Origin: Quillaja saponaria
Taxonomy: Eukaryota; Streptophyta; Magnoliopsida; Fabales; Quillajaceae
Length of the DNA: 64,000 bases
Direction of reading: 5' to 3'
NCBI GenBank assembly: GCA_029379385.1
Contig: CM055617.1
Location: 13,239,532 to 13,303,531, forward strand
The notes under the pieces were generated by a model that worked only from the letters and a program-made list of their open reading frames with translations, did no database searches and was not told the DNA's origin. A program made the position numbers and the translations under genes. Of the stretch, positions 12,087 through 25,268 are shown in pieces. The number at the start of each line of letters is the position of its first letter. Within the stretch, counting starts at the first letter, position 1.

Positions 12087-13878
12087 TAAGAGTATGAAAA
12101 GGCTAGATCTATAAACTGAAATTTTATATGAATTATATGTTTTACTATTTTGATTAATATGTTTAAGCTTATAATCTCCCCCACATGGAAATACTTTCAT
12201 CCTAAAAATAATTATCATATTTACTTGACAGAGTGAGAAACTTGTGGCATGCCATTGGGGAGCTAAATATGACTTGATTCTAAAGTGGTTAGTGTTTCTT
12301 GATTCTAAAGCAACTGAGTTTACAGCAAATATTAATTGACAGATTACAGATTGATTCTTGAATGTAACAAATTAAAAGAATAAATACAAGTGTGTAATGC
12401 AGCATATGTACTTGTGAGAAAGATACAGTACATTTATGCACATATGGACAAGTGAGGTAACAACTAGCATAATTTATGAGTAGAATAGTAAAATTCACCA
12501 GCCAAGTTACCAATGGGAATCCTCTGGCACTTCAAATGTAGCTTCCTCTATTCTTTTTAATTTGTATGCCCAACAGGCTTACACAGCAGAGGGCTTTCCA
12601 CATATCAAAATCTATTAATGTTAGCATGTGCTTAAGCGTCTAGGTTAAGAGGTTCTTTTATTTTTCCTTCATGAGTATGATGGATGCCGGCTACAACCTT
12701 TTTTGTTCATCAGGTGTATACAATTTGAAAAGAAAATATAGAAGACAGATCTTTTGAACAACATTACAGTTGCCCTTTGCTAGGCTTAGTTCTTTATCTG
12801 ATGCAGCATCAAAGGGATGCGTTGCCTGCATTAGAAAAACCAGATAAATTAGTGTTTTATGTTCCTAAGAAACTTATCTACGGCCAATAGGACAGCTGCC
12901 TCAATGAAGAAAAGAAAGAATGGCTTGCAAAAGTTTATAGTGAAGTGACTGCAACGTTCCAACCAAAATGTGTAGGTATCCTACTTACTTTTTATTTATA
13001 AAAAAAGAAGAAGAAATCTGCTTTCATTTTCTGGATAGGAAAAGAAATTTGATGAAGGAAGAGAAAAATAAGTACATGAGGAGGCTAACGAATACTCCTT
13101 ACATTTGGATGTGTTGGTTCCCGCACATGGTGGGATCAAGTGCCATGTCAAAATTTGATGGCATATATTACTGTAGCATGAAGTCCATTTTCATGCTTTC
13201 ACACAATGGCATGAAAAAGGAGCTGAAAAGAAATCCATTTTCATGCTTTCACGTAATGGCATTAATTAAAGGAAGATGAAAGACTTTTACCACCTCCTTA
13301 AGCAATCAAAGAAGAGTTGCATGTCTTTTCTTTTTTTCTTTTGCTGGCCATTAAATGGCCTTCCAAGTGTTAGCCGAAGAAAAGGACTTGTTCCTTTGCA
13401 AATCAAAGTGAAAGAATTTTTGCCACCAAGGACGAGTCTTTAAAGGATCAAAAGAGACCATGGCTCCTCAAATTTTAAAAAAATATTCATTTTGTAATCA
13501 AAATTAATTCTTAACCTTTATTTTTCTCTTGTTAAATATTGTGACTCCTCCAAAATAAAAATCAAATAATATTTTTACATTTTAGATTACAAAACTAATA
13601 GGATTAAAACTTAAAACTCAAGAATACAAGATTAATGAGTTAAAATTTATATTTTTCTTTTATAGCTTATAAATTTTTATTATGTCTACTATTAAGTTTG
13701 TTTATGTCTTTATTATTATTATTATTATTTTTTGGTTATTACTGTTGTGGAATACGTTTATATAAAATTTTAGTTGGCCCTCTCAAAAATAAATATCTAG
13801 CCCACCAATGATTTTTGGTGTATTTTCTTTTTATAATGTGAAGTGCTCATACTTTATTAATTGAGCTTGAAGTGCAGA
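12087..13878. other. Intergenic region without a recognised gene
   Basis: Both strands were scanned. Short ORFs exist (for example 12968-13279, plus strand) but resemble no family and lack a codon signal. A direct repeat of about 29 bp (TCCATTTTCATGCTTTCAC core) lies at 13184-13212 and 13234-13262, with a 50-bp period. The last 80 bp before 13879 may be the start of the Copia 5' LTR described below. Confidence 0.5.
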
Positions 13879-15347
13879 GTGAATGGTAGGGCTGATTCCG
13901 ATTGGATTTAGTCGTTTTTTGAAGGGTTTCAGTAACCGAACCGAGTGTCATCCTCAAATGGAGGTATGAATAGTTGGAGGAATGAGTGTCCATACCCCCG
14001 TAATCCTAAATACTCAAGTAATGTGTATCACAAACTTATAAATACATTATAGTTAAAACTACTAAAATATTATTGAATTAGAATAAAATTCGGAATCAAC
14101 GATAAAAAATAAAACGATTACTGAAAATATTGGCAAGAATTTCCTGTATGGTGGAACATGCCCATAATATATACAAACAACCTGTTTACAAAGTCAACAA
14201 TAAATTATAACATCAGAATATAAAAAGGAGCATTGCTCCTAACAAAACATATAATTACCATAGTAAATTCAAAAAATATCTAACAATAATGTATAACACC
14301 TAAAGTGATTGCAAGTGTCATCCCTTACGCTCCAAGTATGTGATATTCGAGATATACCTTGCTACAGCAGAATAGGCAAGTAGCAAATTCTATAGCGACC
14401 AGTAGTGGTTTCCTGGAAACTAAAAAAAAAAAACAACCACAAAGGAAAAAGTGAGTCACAAGGACTCAGTGAGCAAATCATGCACCCTAAGAATACTAGC
14501 ATCAACAACACATAAATTATAGTTTAAACTTGCATTTAAATCTACTTATGCACGTACGTGATTATCATTATCATACGATCACAATTCACTTAGTTCACAA
14601 TTTCACATATCAAACAAATTATACAAACGAACAATCAATTAAACAGCTAATTAAACAATCAAAGGGCCAACGAGTAACTCAGCCTCGCACAACATTATCT
14701 CTCCCACTAGGTATTTATGAGCTCCCATAATAAATTAATTCTTCGTACACATATCGATCCCACTGGAGCTAAGCACTCATTTGTTTTTAAAATAATTGTC
14801 AGAATCAAAGTAACTCATATTAATTGTCACATTCAAATATTCTAGATGCGCCTAAATTTTTAATTTCGGAAATAAAAATCATTTCGAAAAAAAAATTTAC
14901 TTTGTTGGCCCTTATCAACACATATAATCTAATTAAATCACTGAATAACTTATTTGCTCATTTATCATTATAACGCATCAAATCAAATATACATATAATT
15001 GCACATAATAATCTGATAACCATAAAGCACATAATTTACTCACTAGGCTTAAAAGATGGGATTCCTCAACTCGACTAGCCTTCGAAGGTGTCGGAATATC
15101 CTTCGTACGCTCTGGAGCAGAAAATCACCAATTTATATGTTAACCCGAATAATATTTCAAAGTTAATTCTAAAATTTCTTAATTTATATACCTAACTTTT
15201 CTGTATTAATTTACTTTAATCTTTTATCTTTTATTTCATGTTCTTGATTGAATTTAAAGGAACTATAATTAACTCATTTAATTACTTCTTTAACTTCCAT
15301 TTAGATTGAAACTTTATACTTCTATTTTATTACTTACATGTAACTGG

Positions 15348-15371
15348 TATATATATATATATATATATATA
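15348..15371. repeat. (TA)12 microsatellite
   Basis: Uninterrupted TA dinucleotide run inside LTR copy 2. Confidence 0.9.
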
Positions 15372-16197
15372 CAAAAAGGCTCATCATTATAAATTCTTGG
15401 TTCCTAGTTTTAATTCTTTGCACAATTCACTTTAACTAGTTGAACAAACATACTCTTAGTCTAACTGAATTTTCTAATTCATCTATAAATTTTATTTTTC
15501 TTTTAGACCAAGCTCACGGCTTGGCCTCCTCCTTCACTGCCGTGACCTTTTTCACCCAAACTCCGTCACTTATCAAGCCAACCAAACCATATCTTCAACC
15601 CATATTGTCCGTCCCCCTTTACTCCTCTGTTTGCATCCTAAATACCCTCACGGCTTGCACTAGTAGTAACTTCCAGGCAGCCGATGCCACACCAAGGACA
15701 AACACAATCAAACAAGTCATCAGGGCATAAATTGCTATCCCTGCAAATTGAATTTTCATGCCTTCCCCCATAAATCACTTGGCTATACCAGCCCTTGGAT
15801 AGCAACACAAAACAGGGGATATAAGAATATGCCAGTAAAGCTGCCTTATGCCGTCCACTCAACCAACCATGTACCTTTCTTGTTCAAACTAAACCAAGTA
15901 ATTACCAATCACACATGAAAGGGAAAGAAAACCCACTCAAGGATTCAAGTAAAATCAACCTATTCCTCACAGCAAAAGTCAGAAATCAGGATGGCTATCA
16001 CACCTACAACAAGAGAAGAAATAGGAAGGACCTGTTACACTTCACACCTAGCCCTCCACCACTTTCATTCACGGCCAAAACGTCCTCAGCTGAAAGCAAT
16101 AAAATATTGTAAAGAAAGTCACATAATGTAATATAATAATAATAAATACAACACGTGCCTAAAAGTTATATAATTGTATTTTAAATTTTCTAATTTA

Positions 16198-16200
<3 letters not shown>

Positions 16201-16231
<31 letters not shown>
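16201..16231. repeat. (AT)15 microsatellite
   Basis: Uninterrupted AT dinucleotide run in the diverged 5' part of LTR copy 2. Confidence 0.9.
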
Positions 16232-16232
<1 letters not shown>

Positions 16233-17479
16233 CTTATTACTTAAATCTAGACAATAATTTATGTACACCATTTTAAATTATCCATTAAAATATTAATTTA
16301 TAAAATCCAGGCTTATGGTTTTTTAGCAAATACATATTTTCAATTGGCAAGAAACCAACCGAATTGACTATAATGAAGCAGTTCGGTTCGATATTCTTCG
16401 ATTTTTTGGTGGGTCTTGGGCCCTATGTTATTTAATAGTCAATCTGGCAGCTCAAAAGGTTTTTTTCTTCACTTTTATAGAAAAATGTCAAATATAAATG
16501 TATTTAGGCCAAAAAAATAAAAAAATAAAAATTTGAGGCCCACAATTTTTTGATAATCATAAACCTAAGATAAACCTAACAAATATAAGTAAAAAGTCCA
16601 ACATTGCATTCTAACAAAATCCAACCAAATAAAATTAAAAAGCAAGCATAGTAAATATTAAGTAGAATTACATGTCTAAAGTCCAACTAAATTCAAACAA
16701 TTAAACCATTTAATTATTTATTGTCCACAGTCCATTGTCCAAATTACAAAAATAGAATGCAAGCATTAGCAAAGAAGACATAGACAATAGAAAGCTAGAA
16801 GCATGTTACTTGAACTCAAGGAAGAACTCAAAAATGTTACATGGCCACTTGCAATACTGCCTACACAAGCTGCCTGAACTTCAGCTGCAAATCATATATT
16901 TTAGGCCATAAGTTAAGAACATTGCCTAAACAAATAACTATAAAAGAAAAACAAAGTAGAAAATTTGTAAAGTTTAGATTTGTGTCATCACAATTCACAA
17001 CTATTGAGAGTTCACACAACTTAAACAAAATGATCAGATTTATTCATGATTATCAGCAACAACTGAGTAATAACAAAGACACGGAAATACAAGCTAAAGA
17101 ATCAAGAGCAACAAAGCAACAATCAGCCATAGCAAATTCCTTACCAAACAGGTTTGCAATAGCATACAACACATGAAAAAATATTCCCAAATTTCCAACA
17201 GCAAGTAGTTAAGTACCTGCAATTAGTAAGAAAAGTGCAAAACTAATTAAAAAGCTAAAACGGTAAGCAAAGTGCGAAACTAATTAAAAAACTTAACGCA
17301 TTAAAAAAACTCACGTGCATTTGTCAAGTATAATAGGAAATTTGAGCTTGTTGGTGGAAGTTGAAAAGTCTATTAGAAGGAAAAAAAATAGAAATATTAA
17401 GAACAAATACAATAAGTCAATTACACCATTAAGTATTTAAACTAAAAGAAAATTACTAAACAAAAAATTTAAATACCTA

Positions 17480-19600
17480 CAATCTCCTTTGAACGTATGT
17501 CTTCTTCTAAAATTTATTTACTCTCAATGGTATGAGTGGTAGGGCATAGCCAATTCTGCAAGCATATAATAAGTCTTTTTGCAGTCTCCTAATGCAATGA
17601 ATTTTGAAAATCATATAGAACATGACTCCCAGTGCTAAAGACAGATTCATATGCTACAGTCGAAAGTGGGATTGCTAATACATCATAAGCAACCAATGAT
17701 AAAATCTTAATTTTGCTTGCATTATCCTTAACCATAAAAGAATATCAAAACCTATCTTCTCAAGGATAACATCCTCATCCAAGTATAGCTCAATCTTTGA
17801 TTTTAACACTAAATCACTCTTATACCTCTTGTTGGCTTGGCTACTCCATGAATCCAACACATCTTAAAAAAGATTTACACCTTTACTTTCATCAAGAAGT
17901 TAAGTACTAGATTCACCACATCTATCAAATTTGGACTTATCATTGGAGGAACCCGAATCTCACCACTATAAGCATTATACAATCTCATCAACTACTCCTT
18001 AACTTTGTATTCGATATCTATTGCAACATCGAAAGGATAAGCAGTGACACAAATATATCTTAGATATCCAAGCTTAAAGCGAGGATCAAGGACAATCGAA
18101 ATAAGCACCAAGAGGTTAATTTTCTCAATATTGCCCCAATGCTTACAAATTTTAGCTTCATGCTCTTCGCCATCCTATGCAAGACATTATCATTCTTCAC
18201 CTCACACAACTTAGGAAATTGCATTTCCACTGTCTAAATCCTATTGTAACATACATTTGATGTTACATGAATGGTTATTGAAAAATTCAAAGTAATATCA
18301 TGGAATACTTTGAGAAAATCACAAAACTTAAAGCATTATCCCAATCCTTAGAAAGCGGTCCTTCCTTACCCTTTAACTTTTTTCCCTTTTCTTTTTCTCA
18401 TTTTTATGTTCACCTTCACATTCTTCTTCCTTTTTCCTTATTATTCTTCATTTTCACTTTCACATTCATTTTTTCTTGGCTTCAACATTTCCTATACTCT
18501 ACATCTTCTTCTTTCATTGCATTAGCAGCTTTTTGATTTAATGGCATAATCAAGCATCAAATAAGTCGAGTTCCATCTAGTTGGAACATCAAGGCACATA
18601 GACCCTTTGCTTTGCACTTTCTCACTCTCTGCAAACTTGGCAAATCTTTCACTCCTAAAAGGAGAAGACCTAAAATAATTTTTGGCATTCTGAATTGCAG
18701 CAATTAAAGGTTGCAATTCCTTCATTCCATCTAAAACAACAAAATTCAAAATATGAGCATAACATCTCATATGCATGAACTCACCATCTAATATTGTTCC
18801 ACCATAAAATTATTCTATGAGCACTAGCATTATCCACCATAATAGTGAAAACCCTTTCAATCCCCTATGCTAAAAGAAAATTCTCAATGGCCTTACTTAT
18901 CTCCTCACCTAACTATGTGACCACCAATATTACAAAAGTTGAGAATTCTTTTATGTAAGTTCCATTCATGATTAATAAAATGCGTGGTTAGTGCCATGTA
19001 GTTTAGGTTCTAATTAGATGTCCAAGTATCAGTAGTTAGACAAACCCTTTGTCTTTTCTAGTTAACATGTTTCTCAAATTGTTTTTCTCATCAATGTAAC
19101 TTGCACAAATATCCCTAGGTACGGTCATTCAAGATAAGAATGATGTACTCAACTATGGCTTTCCTAACATCATCGGCACCATCTACTTGGTCTTTATCCT
19201 AGTAAGCATCAATAGTTTTCTTCTTTAACATATCATTTGTTCCTAACTGTCATTTTTCTTTTATTTTCATCATTTATTTTTTTACAAGTAAGAAGATGAT
19301 TATTCATTGCACCAATGCCATCAATCCTAGTATGGCACTTAACTTTTTTAGCACAATGATTACATGTAGTAGCAAGGTAAGGATCCAAAACTTCTAATGG
19401 CTAGGGGACAAACTCTAACTCACTCCACATCATAGATTTCTTGTTTTTCAAGAAAGCCTCCACATTTGTAGTTCTTTTTAATCCACTTTGAAGGTGAATT
19501 GATTTTGGTCCATCAGAAATCTCACTTACATCTTCAACTTTAGTTACATTTTCTATATTAAGCCTACATTAAGTAAAAAAAAAAATCAACCACAAAACCA
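17480..19600 (-). pseudogene. hAT (Ac-like) transposase pseudogene of element C
   Basis: Read on the minus strand, the parts appear in the correct order but in shifting frames with many stops. A BED-type zinc finger lies near 19300-19400 (CNHCAKKVKC ... HLLTC). The central RNase H-like transposase part around 18522-18776 contains LDVPTRWNSTYLMLDYAIK, the diagnostic W-NSTY block. The C-terminal dimerisation region is at 17500-17860 (ELYLDED ... STVAYESVFSTGS). In active relatives this protein cuts and pastes the element. Here it is clearly dead. It belongs to the terminal repeats at 13887 and 21098. Confidence 0.85.
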
Positions 19601-21511
19601 CTTAACAACAATTCCTTACACTCAAGAACCTAGTTGTAAGAATTTAGCATGACTGTTTACGTTTTCCGTATCAAGCCTACATTAAGTAAAAAAAAATAAA
19701 GCTAAAAAGATGAAAAGAACTGTAACTTCAGCCAACAATTACCCTAAAGAATTGTAACTTTAATCATTCAGCCAGTAAAAGATGAAAAGAACTATAACTT
19801 TAATCATTCATGTTGAAAAACTAAAAAAAAAGTCAGAACAACTGTTTCTCCATGAAAAAAAAGAAAGAAAGAAAGAAAGGGAAACTTCAAAACAAGTTAT
19901 TCTACTAGGACCTTAATAAAGTTAGCTGCATGGCATAATATAAGTACAAAACCAATCTGTGTCAACCTCAGTGCAAGCTCATCATAGCAAATTGAACTGC
20001 AATCCTATGTTAGCTTAATATACTCTAACCAACCCATATGTTCAGTAAGGGAACTAAAATTACTAAAATGGTTTCCACTACATTAAACAATATCCACACA
20101 AGAAGAAAAAAAAGAAAGAAAAAAAAAAACCAGCTTACAACATAATTCAACTAAAAAAAAACTTCAAAAATAACATTTCAACGTGAATTTATGCATGATG
20201 AAGAGGCTTGCTATCTAATTTTCAATTGAAAACAAAGCATAATGTATATTAACAGAATCCCAAATAGAAATTTTAAGTTAAATTTGTAGTTAAATAGAAC
20301 TAAATTAGATGAGGTAGAAACTAGAAACACAAAAACATGCTTTGTAAGTAAAAAAACATAAACACAAAATTAAATCATTTAAATACCATAACTTAAATCA
20401 ATCAAGCAAAAACCAAAATGATTTAAATACCATAAATTAAATAAACTGGAATCTAAGAATTAGTAAAAATGCTTACTTACCTCATAGCCACTACCAAACA
20501 AGAAAAGACAAAACTACGCAGAGAGACTCACTTTTAGAGTCACTTGATTCTGGCTTTTGTTGAGCTACGCCATTCGAGTTCATCAATGGTTAGTCTCTTG
20601 GGCTGAGACTTTTGGATTTTTCGCTTTTGAGAAAGAGCTATCACATTGGCTCACAACACCAATCAATTGGATTGAAAGGGGAGAGTCTTACATTAGAGGA
20701 AGAGACACGGAGAGTCAAAGACATTGAAGGATTGAGTGTGAGTCTATGAGATATTGAGATAAGCTAGGTTTGGGTGTCTCAAAGACTGTCAAACAGTCTG
20801 ATCTGGATGAGGCAGAGGAACTGAGGAAGGAATGAAGGTAAAATTGGGCCTCAAATCAGTTAAGACTTAGAATAAAATTAGGCCAATGGAAAAAGAAAAG
20901 GATTGGGCTTTTAAATGCAAAAAATGGACTTCTATTTCAGTTTTGGTAAAACCCACTCCATATAACCAACATCAAAAAATTATTTTTGGTTGTAAAAACC
21001 CAAAATACAACTGCTGCTTACATGAAACAGAGATTGAACTGAATTTTTTATTTCAGTTAGTTCAGGTTTTGGTAAAAAACACATGATGTACACTCCTACT
21101 AAATGGAGCAATCGAGTGATCCAAAGTAAGGTGTTCTTTTAGTGAGTGAAATCATTAAGAAAAGAAGTAAGAGCGTGTGAAAGATAAAAAATAATGAAGA
21201 AAATATGCAGTCCGTGATTGAGAGTGTGTGAAAATTATGAGCCATTATTTGTTATTAGATATTTATATTAGGTTATCCACATTGATGATGTATTTTGCCT
21301 CTAGTATTGATTAGAGGGAATCAGTTTGTATCTCTTTTATTCTTTTAGTAGAAGTATTGTAGGAGTTTGACATGTGATTTTTGTTTTTACATTGAAGAGT
21401 TTTCCATGTAAATTCTTATGTCTCTTGTGCTATTTATTTTAGCAATCCATTATTTTACATTAAATAAACATACACAAAACTTGGAGGTAAATAAGGCTCA
21501 TCTCCTAATAG

Positions 21512-21522
21512 TGGTATCAGAG
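21512..21522 (+). other. Copia primer-binding site (tRNA-iMet)
   Basis: TGGTATCAGAG is the classic minus-strand priming site of plant Copia elements. It sits 80 bp before the gag-like ATG at 21592 and immediately after the LTR end. Confidence 0.85.
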
Positions 21523-21591
21523 TTTTGATTAATGGTTGGCCTTGTGTGTTGTCATGTTTAAGAACAACAATATTGATGTAAACTTATCATA

Positions 21592-23345
21592 ATGACCAAC
21601 TTGAATAGAGATAATTATCAATTGTGGAAAGGGAAGATGGAAAATTTATTTATTGTAAAATTATTATTCTTTAAAGACAGGTACAAATCCTAAAAAAATA
21701 AAAGTCGAGGGGACCATGCTCAATTGGAAGTGGTCGACTTCATCTTCCAATGGATATATTATAATGTCTATCATCATGTTTCAGCAAAAAACTTTACTAG
21801 CTGGTTGTGGAAAAAGTTGGAGGAGCAATACATAGGAAATACTGGTGGAAATAAATTATATATGGTGAAGAAGTTAATATACACCAAGTACATATGCAAT
21901 ACTCCCATGTTTAACCATCTAAATGAGATGTAAGGAATTATGAGTCAACTTGCAAATCTTAACATTTTCTTTGATCTAGAAGCGCAAGGCTTGATTATTC
22001 TCAGCTCTCTACCAAACAGATATGAGACATTTAGATCATTAGTGAGAAAACTTAGCATCAGCAAGGAAGATTTTCATGAGTCTGGTCAAGAGCAAACTCT
22101 TTAATTGAAGAAATAAGGAGAAGAATTTTAGGCTCTTTAAGCTTATATTTTGAAATTCTCATCAATGAAAATTGAAAAAGTGGTAAATAGAGATTCCCAC
22201 AGGCATACAAAGCCATAAGCAAATATAAGTCTAGAAAAGACGTTGAGTGCTATAATTGCTGGAAGAAGAATAACCTTATTAAGAAGCATTGCATAAAATT
22301 GCAAGGGGAATCACAACAACCATGACAAAATGATGATCAAAATGATTGAGTTACCGCTGTATATGAAAAAACATTCAATGTAGTTACCTAAGAGAAAGTT
22401 AGGTAATTGATAGTGACGCATCCATCCACGTCATTTCAAAAAGAGATTTTTTTTCATCTTATACACCAAGAAATTATGGTGTGGCTAAGATGAGAGGTAC
22501 ATGTAAAATTTTTGGTATAGGCAGTGTATGCTTGGAAACTGATATTAGTTATAGTGATATTGAAGAATGTCAGACATGTCCCAAACATCAAATCGCATCT
22601 AATTTCTGCAAGAAAGTTGGATGATAATGGATACAACAACAATTTTAGTAACGATTAATGGAAGCTTTATAGAGGTTCCATGGTACTAGCTAAAGGAAAA
22701 AACTTATGCACTTTGTACATGATGCAAGCAAAACTCTCTAAAGCTTTAGTGAATGTAGTAAAAGATGAAGCCACTACTGTACTATGGCATAGGCGGATTG
22801 GTCATGTAAGTCATAAAGGAATTGACATTCTCGTTTGAAAAAAAGATATTTTCTAAAGTTAAAAGTACACCATTAAAACTTTGTGTTGATTGCTCAGCTA
22901 CAAAGCAGTACAAAGTTACCTGTAGAATCTCATTATTGTTAAGAAGATAACATTTATTATATCTGATGCATTCAGATGTTTGTAGTCCCATAAAAACTAG
23001 ACCAATTGGAGGTGCATATTATTTTATCACATTCATTGATGACCACTCTAGAAAGGTGTGGGTATACACCTTGCGAATCAAGGACCAAGTCTTAGATGTG
23101 TTCATGCAATTTCATGTAAGTGTTAAAAGAGAAATTGACATGTTCTTGAAATGCAACTGAATTGATAATGGAGGCAAACATTAGGATTGTTTGTTGACTA
23201 CTATAATAGTCAAGGCATCCGACATCATAAAATCCATCCGAAGACTACACAACATAACAGTCTAGCATAAAGAATGAATTGGACCATTATTTGAAAGGCC
23301 AAGAATATGTTGGTACATGTAAAACTGCCAAAAAACTTTTAGGGT
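21592..23345 (+). pseudogene. Copia gag-integrase pseudogene
   Basis: From the ATG at 21592 (MTNLNRDNYQLWKGKM) the plus-strand frames follow the Copia gag region, including WLWKKLEEQYIG and SSLPNRYETF. A CCHC zinc knuckle near 22250-22300 (CYNCWKK...H.IK) comes next. The pre-integrase His-Cys zinc motif near 22780 (LWHRRIGHVS) and the integrase core near 22966-23200 (HSDVCSPI ... YYFITFIDDHSRKVWVY) follow. Several stops and frame changes interrupt it, and it ends before reverse transcriptase. In a live element the polyprotein forms the capsid and integrates the DNA copy; this one cannot. Confidence 0.85.
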
Positions 23346-23689
23346 GAGTGAAGTTTAAGCTCATAAAAGGTAGGATCAATTCTCTAAAAAAAAGATTTAT
23401 AACCAACACAAGTTAGAGAAATAATAATGTAGATAACAACTAGACAATATTATTTACGTTAATTTTTTGGGGTAAGAACTTATTTTATAAATTTATAATA
23501 TTTATATTTATTACAAAATTTAAATTATGTTAAATAAGTTAGACTCGCAATCTTACAAGCCGATCTTTACAAAGGTTAAGCCAAACCTTGGCTCATTTAC
23601 TTAACAAGCTCAAAACAAAAACAAAAAACTCAAAATCACCTCTTTTGTGAAATAAAGTATTAAAGAATATTATTGTCACTTGATTATAT
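23346..23689. other. Boundary sequence between the Copia relic and the Harbinger relic
   Basis: AT-rich with no coding signal. The left end of the Harbinger element probably lies here, but I could not identify its terminal repeat. Confidence 0.4.
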
Positions 23690-24620
23690 GCTTACCAAAG
23701 CAATAAGCCTCTGGAATGTCAGCCTTTGCTACTGTTCTTTTACACCAGTTAATGTAGTTATAGCCTCTTTACCAAGAACTATCATGCTAGCTTTTAGCTC
23801 ATGTATCTCTACTTCTGCAACATGCAATTTTGCAACTTGTTTAGGAGTTAGAGATTCCTTTACTCATGCTTTTCTTCTAGAAACATCGTCTTTTTGTTTT
23901 AATAACTAAGTATCTCCCCAGCCCCTATGCCTCTGAATTGCAGTTCTTTCATAAACCTTTTCCAAATTCTTCATAATAATTAGCAACTCAGTCAAACTAT
24001 TACCTTCACTTCCTATTGTTCTCTTTTTCCTCTTGTTTGTGAAACTAAAACTTATTTCTCCAAAAGCAGTCACAACATTCCTTGCTCCTAGTACATTACC
24101 AACGGTCTCTCCCATGCATTGGCTTAGTAATGTCATCCACAATATCATCCAAATCAACCTTATCAGCCCCTTCATTAGCTTTCATAAAGTCAGTACTACC
24201 TAAAGCTTACAAAAAACTTTTTCAAGCATATGGTAATAAGAAAATGACGTGTGTCTTAATCCTTTGGTTTTAGGATGGCTCTATTACATTTGTAAAATTT
24301 AGATGATATTATAAATTTAAAACATAAGGAAATTGGAATATGAAGCTTACATCAAAATATATACCATGCATCAATTCTCATCCATCTCATTCTCAACAAC
24401 AACACAATAATTATTTATTCCATCCAATTTTATTAGCATTCGTCCTAACATCTCAGCTATTGCAAACTGTTGCTTTTTAAGATGCTTCACCCTTGAGTCT
24501 GTCCAACCCAACATATTTTTATTTTCCTTAATTTGCACAGTCTTCCAAGTATTCAACAAGCTTGAAATACCTTTCCTCTTTTCAGCATTCATGTCCAAAA
24601 ATACATACAACCACAACTAT
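23690..24620 (-). pseudogene. Myb/SANT-like ORF of a PIF/Harbinger element (relic)
   Basis: Minus-strand fragments at 24616-24371 and 24175-23906 resemble the Myb/SANT-like DNA-binding protein that accompanies plant PIF/Harbinger transposases. There is a helix-rich segment ISSLLNTWKTVQIKENKNML followed by GW, then an acidic stretch, a basic KRKKR segment and a coiled C-terminal part (LTELLIIMKNLEKVYERTA). Frames shift between the pieces. The partner transposase lies just to the right on the same strand, which supports the call. Family assignment rests on pattern and context, since the Myb helices are poorly preserved. Confidence 0.6.
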
Positions 24621-24989
24621 AGACTCAGATATAAGCATAAGAATACATACAATCATTTTGAACCATAACAATAAACTAATCATAACAAAGGTAACATATC
24701 AAATAACATTATTCATTTGCAAGTTTTCATAGCAACTACAAACATAAGAATTAAGCATTATTAATAATGTTCTTAAAATAAAACCAAATACAAACTAATA
24801 ATGTAATATTGTCTCTCATGATAATGTGCTTTAAATAAACAAACTAAATTATAGTTTAGCCTCTTCTAGCTCTCCAATTGTTGAACATCATTTCATTATA
24901 TTGTCTCTCGTGGTAGTCTAAGCCTTAGTTGACTCCACAAATCTAATTTTGTCTTCTTCTACTTCAGGTTCCTCCTCATCCACCTTTTC

Positions 24990-25268
24990 ATCTTGTTCTT
25001 GAAGTTATGCATCGTATTAGGTTTCATATGGGTTCATAATCATATGCTTTCTAATGTGGTTATATAGCAAACAACATGTTGTAATAATCCTAAACTGCAC
25101 TTTCAATAAGTAGTACATGCCCTAAGTATACCACATTTGCCAAATTCCATCTCAATGATATTTCTAGCTGAGGAGTGCTTCATATTAAAGTATTCTCGAG
25201 AATTGTTTGGAAAAGCTCCTACCTTTCATTCCTTTAAATAGTACTTTGTACCTAAGGTATAAGGACAC
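24990..25268 (-). pseudogene. PIF/Harbinger transposase, C-terminal part
   Basis: On the minus strand this encodes the tail of a Harbinger DDE transposase: an ARNIIEMEFG segment (family pattern RN-IER-FG), a hydrophobic RIITTCCLLYNHIR segment (family pattern I--ACC-LHN-IR) and an acidic end (DEEEPEVEED). Frameshifts are present. It stops at 25268, exactly where the gypsy LTR begins. The upstream part of the same transposase resumes beyond the other gypsy LTR at 44083, so one gene was split by the retrotransposon. Confidence 0.75.

Larger units (their letters stand above)
13946..16358 (-). repeat. Long LTR (family copy 2), inserted in hAT-C
   Basis: In reverse complement, 13946 to about 15100 aligns with copies 1 and 3. 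It shares the terminal TGTCA..., a TATATCTCGA motif near 14348, the 'GTGAGTCACAAGGACTCAG' stretch near 14451 and the GTACATGATTTG-like motif. The pentamer CCGAG precedes 13946 and CCGAA follows 16358, which I take as a possible 5-bp target duplication. The 5' part of the LTR (15.2-16.36 kb) has diverged and the inner end is approximate. No pol sequence is present, so it behaves as a solo LTR. It holds TA microsatellites at 15348-15371 and 16201-16231. Confidence 0.6.
13887..21098 (-). mobile_element. Decayed hAT element C, with a nested LTR
   Basis: The left end begins TAGGGCTGATTCC. The right end, read on the other strand, begins TAGGAGTGTACATC. Flanking octamers GTGAATGG (13879-13886) and CTAAATGG (21099-21106) agree at 6 of 8 positions, as expected for an old hAT insertion. 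CGGTTCGG-type motifs near both ends are typical of plant hAT subterminal regions. The interior holds a minus-strand transposase relic (17.5-19.6 kb) and a separate LTR inserted near the left end. Without that LTR the element is about 4.8 kb. The span 19.6-21.1 kb is AT-rich non-coding arm. Confidence 0.72.
21107..23345 (+). mobile_element. Truncated Ty1/Copia retrotransposon
   Basis: A primer-binding site TGGTATCAGAG, complementary to plant initiator tRNA-Met, lies at 21512-21522, after an LTR-like end (CTCCTAATA). Gag and the start of pol follow up to the integrase core, where the element breaks off near 23345; reverse transcriptase and the 3' LTR are absent. The 5' LTR appears to be split by hAT-C: sequence left of 13879 probably forms its first part and 21107-21511 the rest. 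With no second LTR this cannot be proven internally. Confidence 0.78.

Noticed and set aside
12968..13279. 103-codon ORF in the spacer after the MITE
   Set aside because: No recognisable domain; it contains the 50-bp direct repeat and low-complexity Lys/Glu stretches.
15440..16112. ORFs in LTR copy 2 (plus strand)
   Set aside because: They run antisense to the LTR, are not conserved in copy 3 and resemble no protein.
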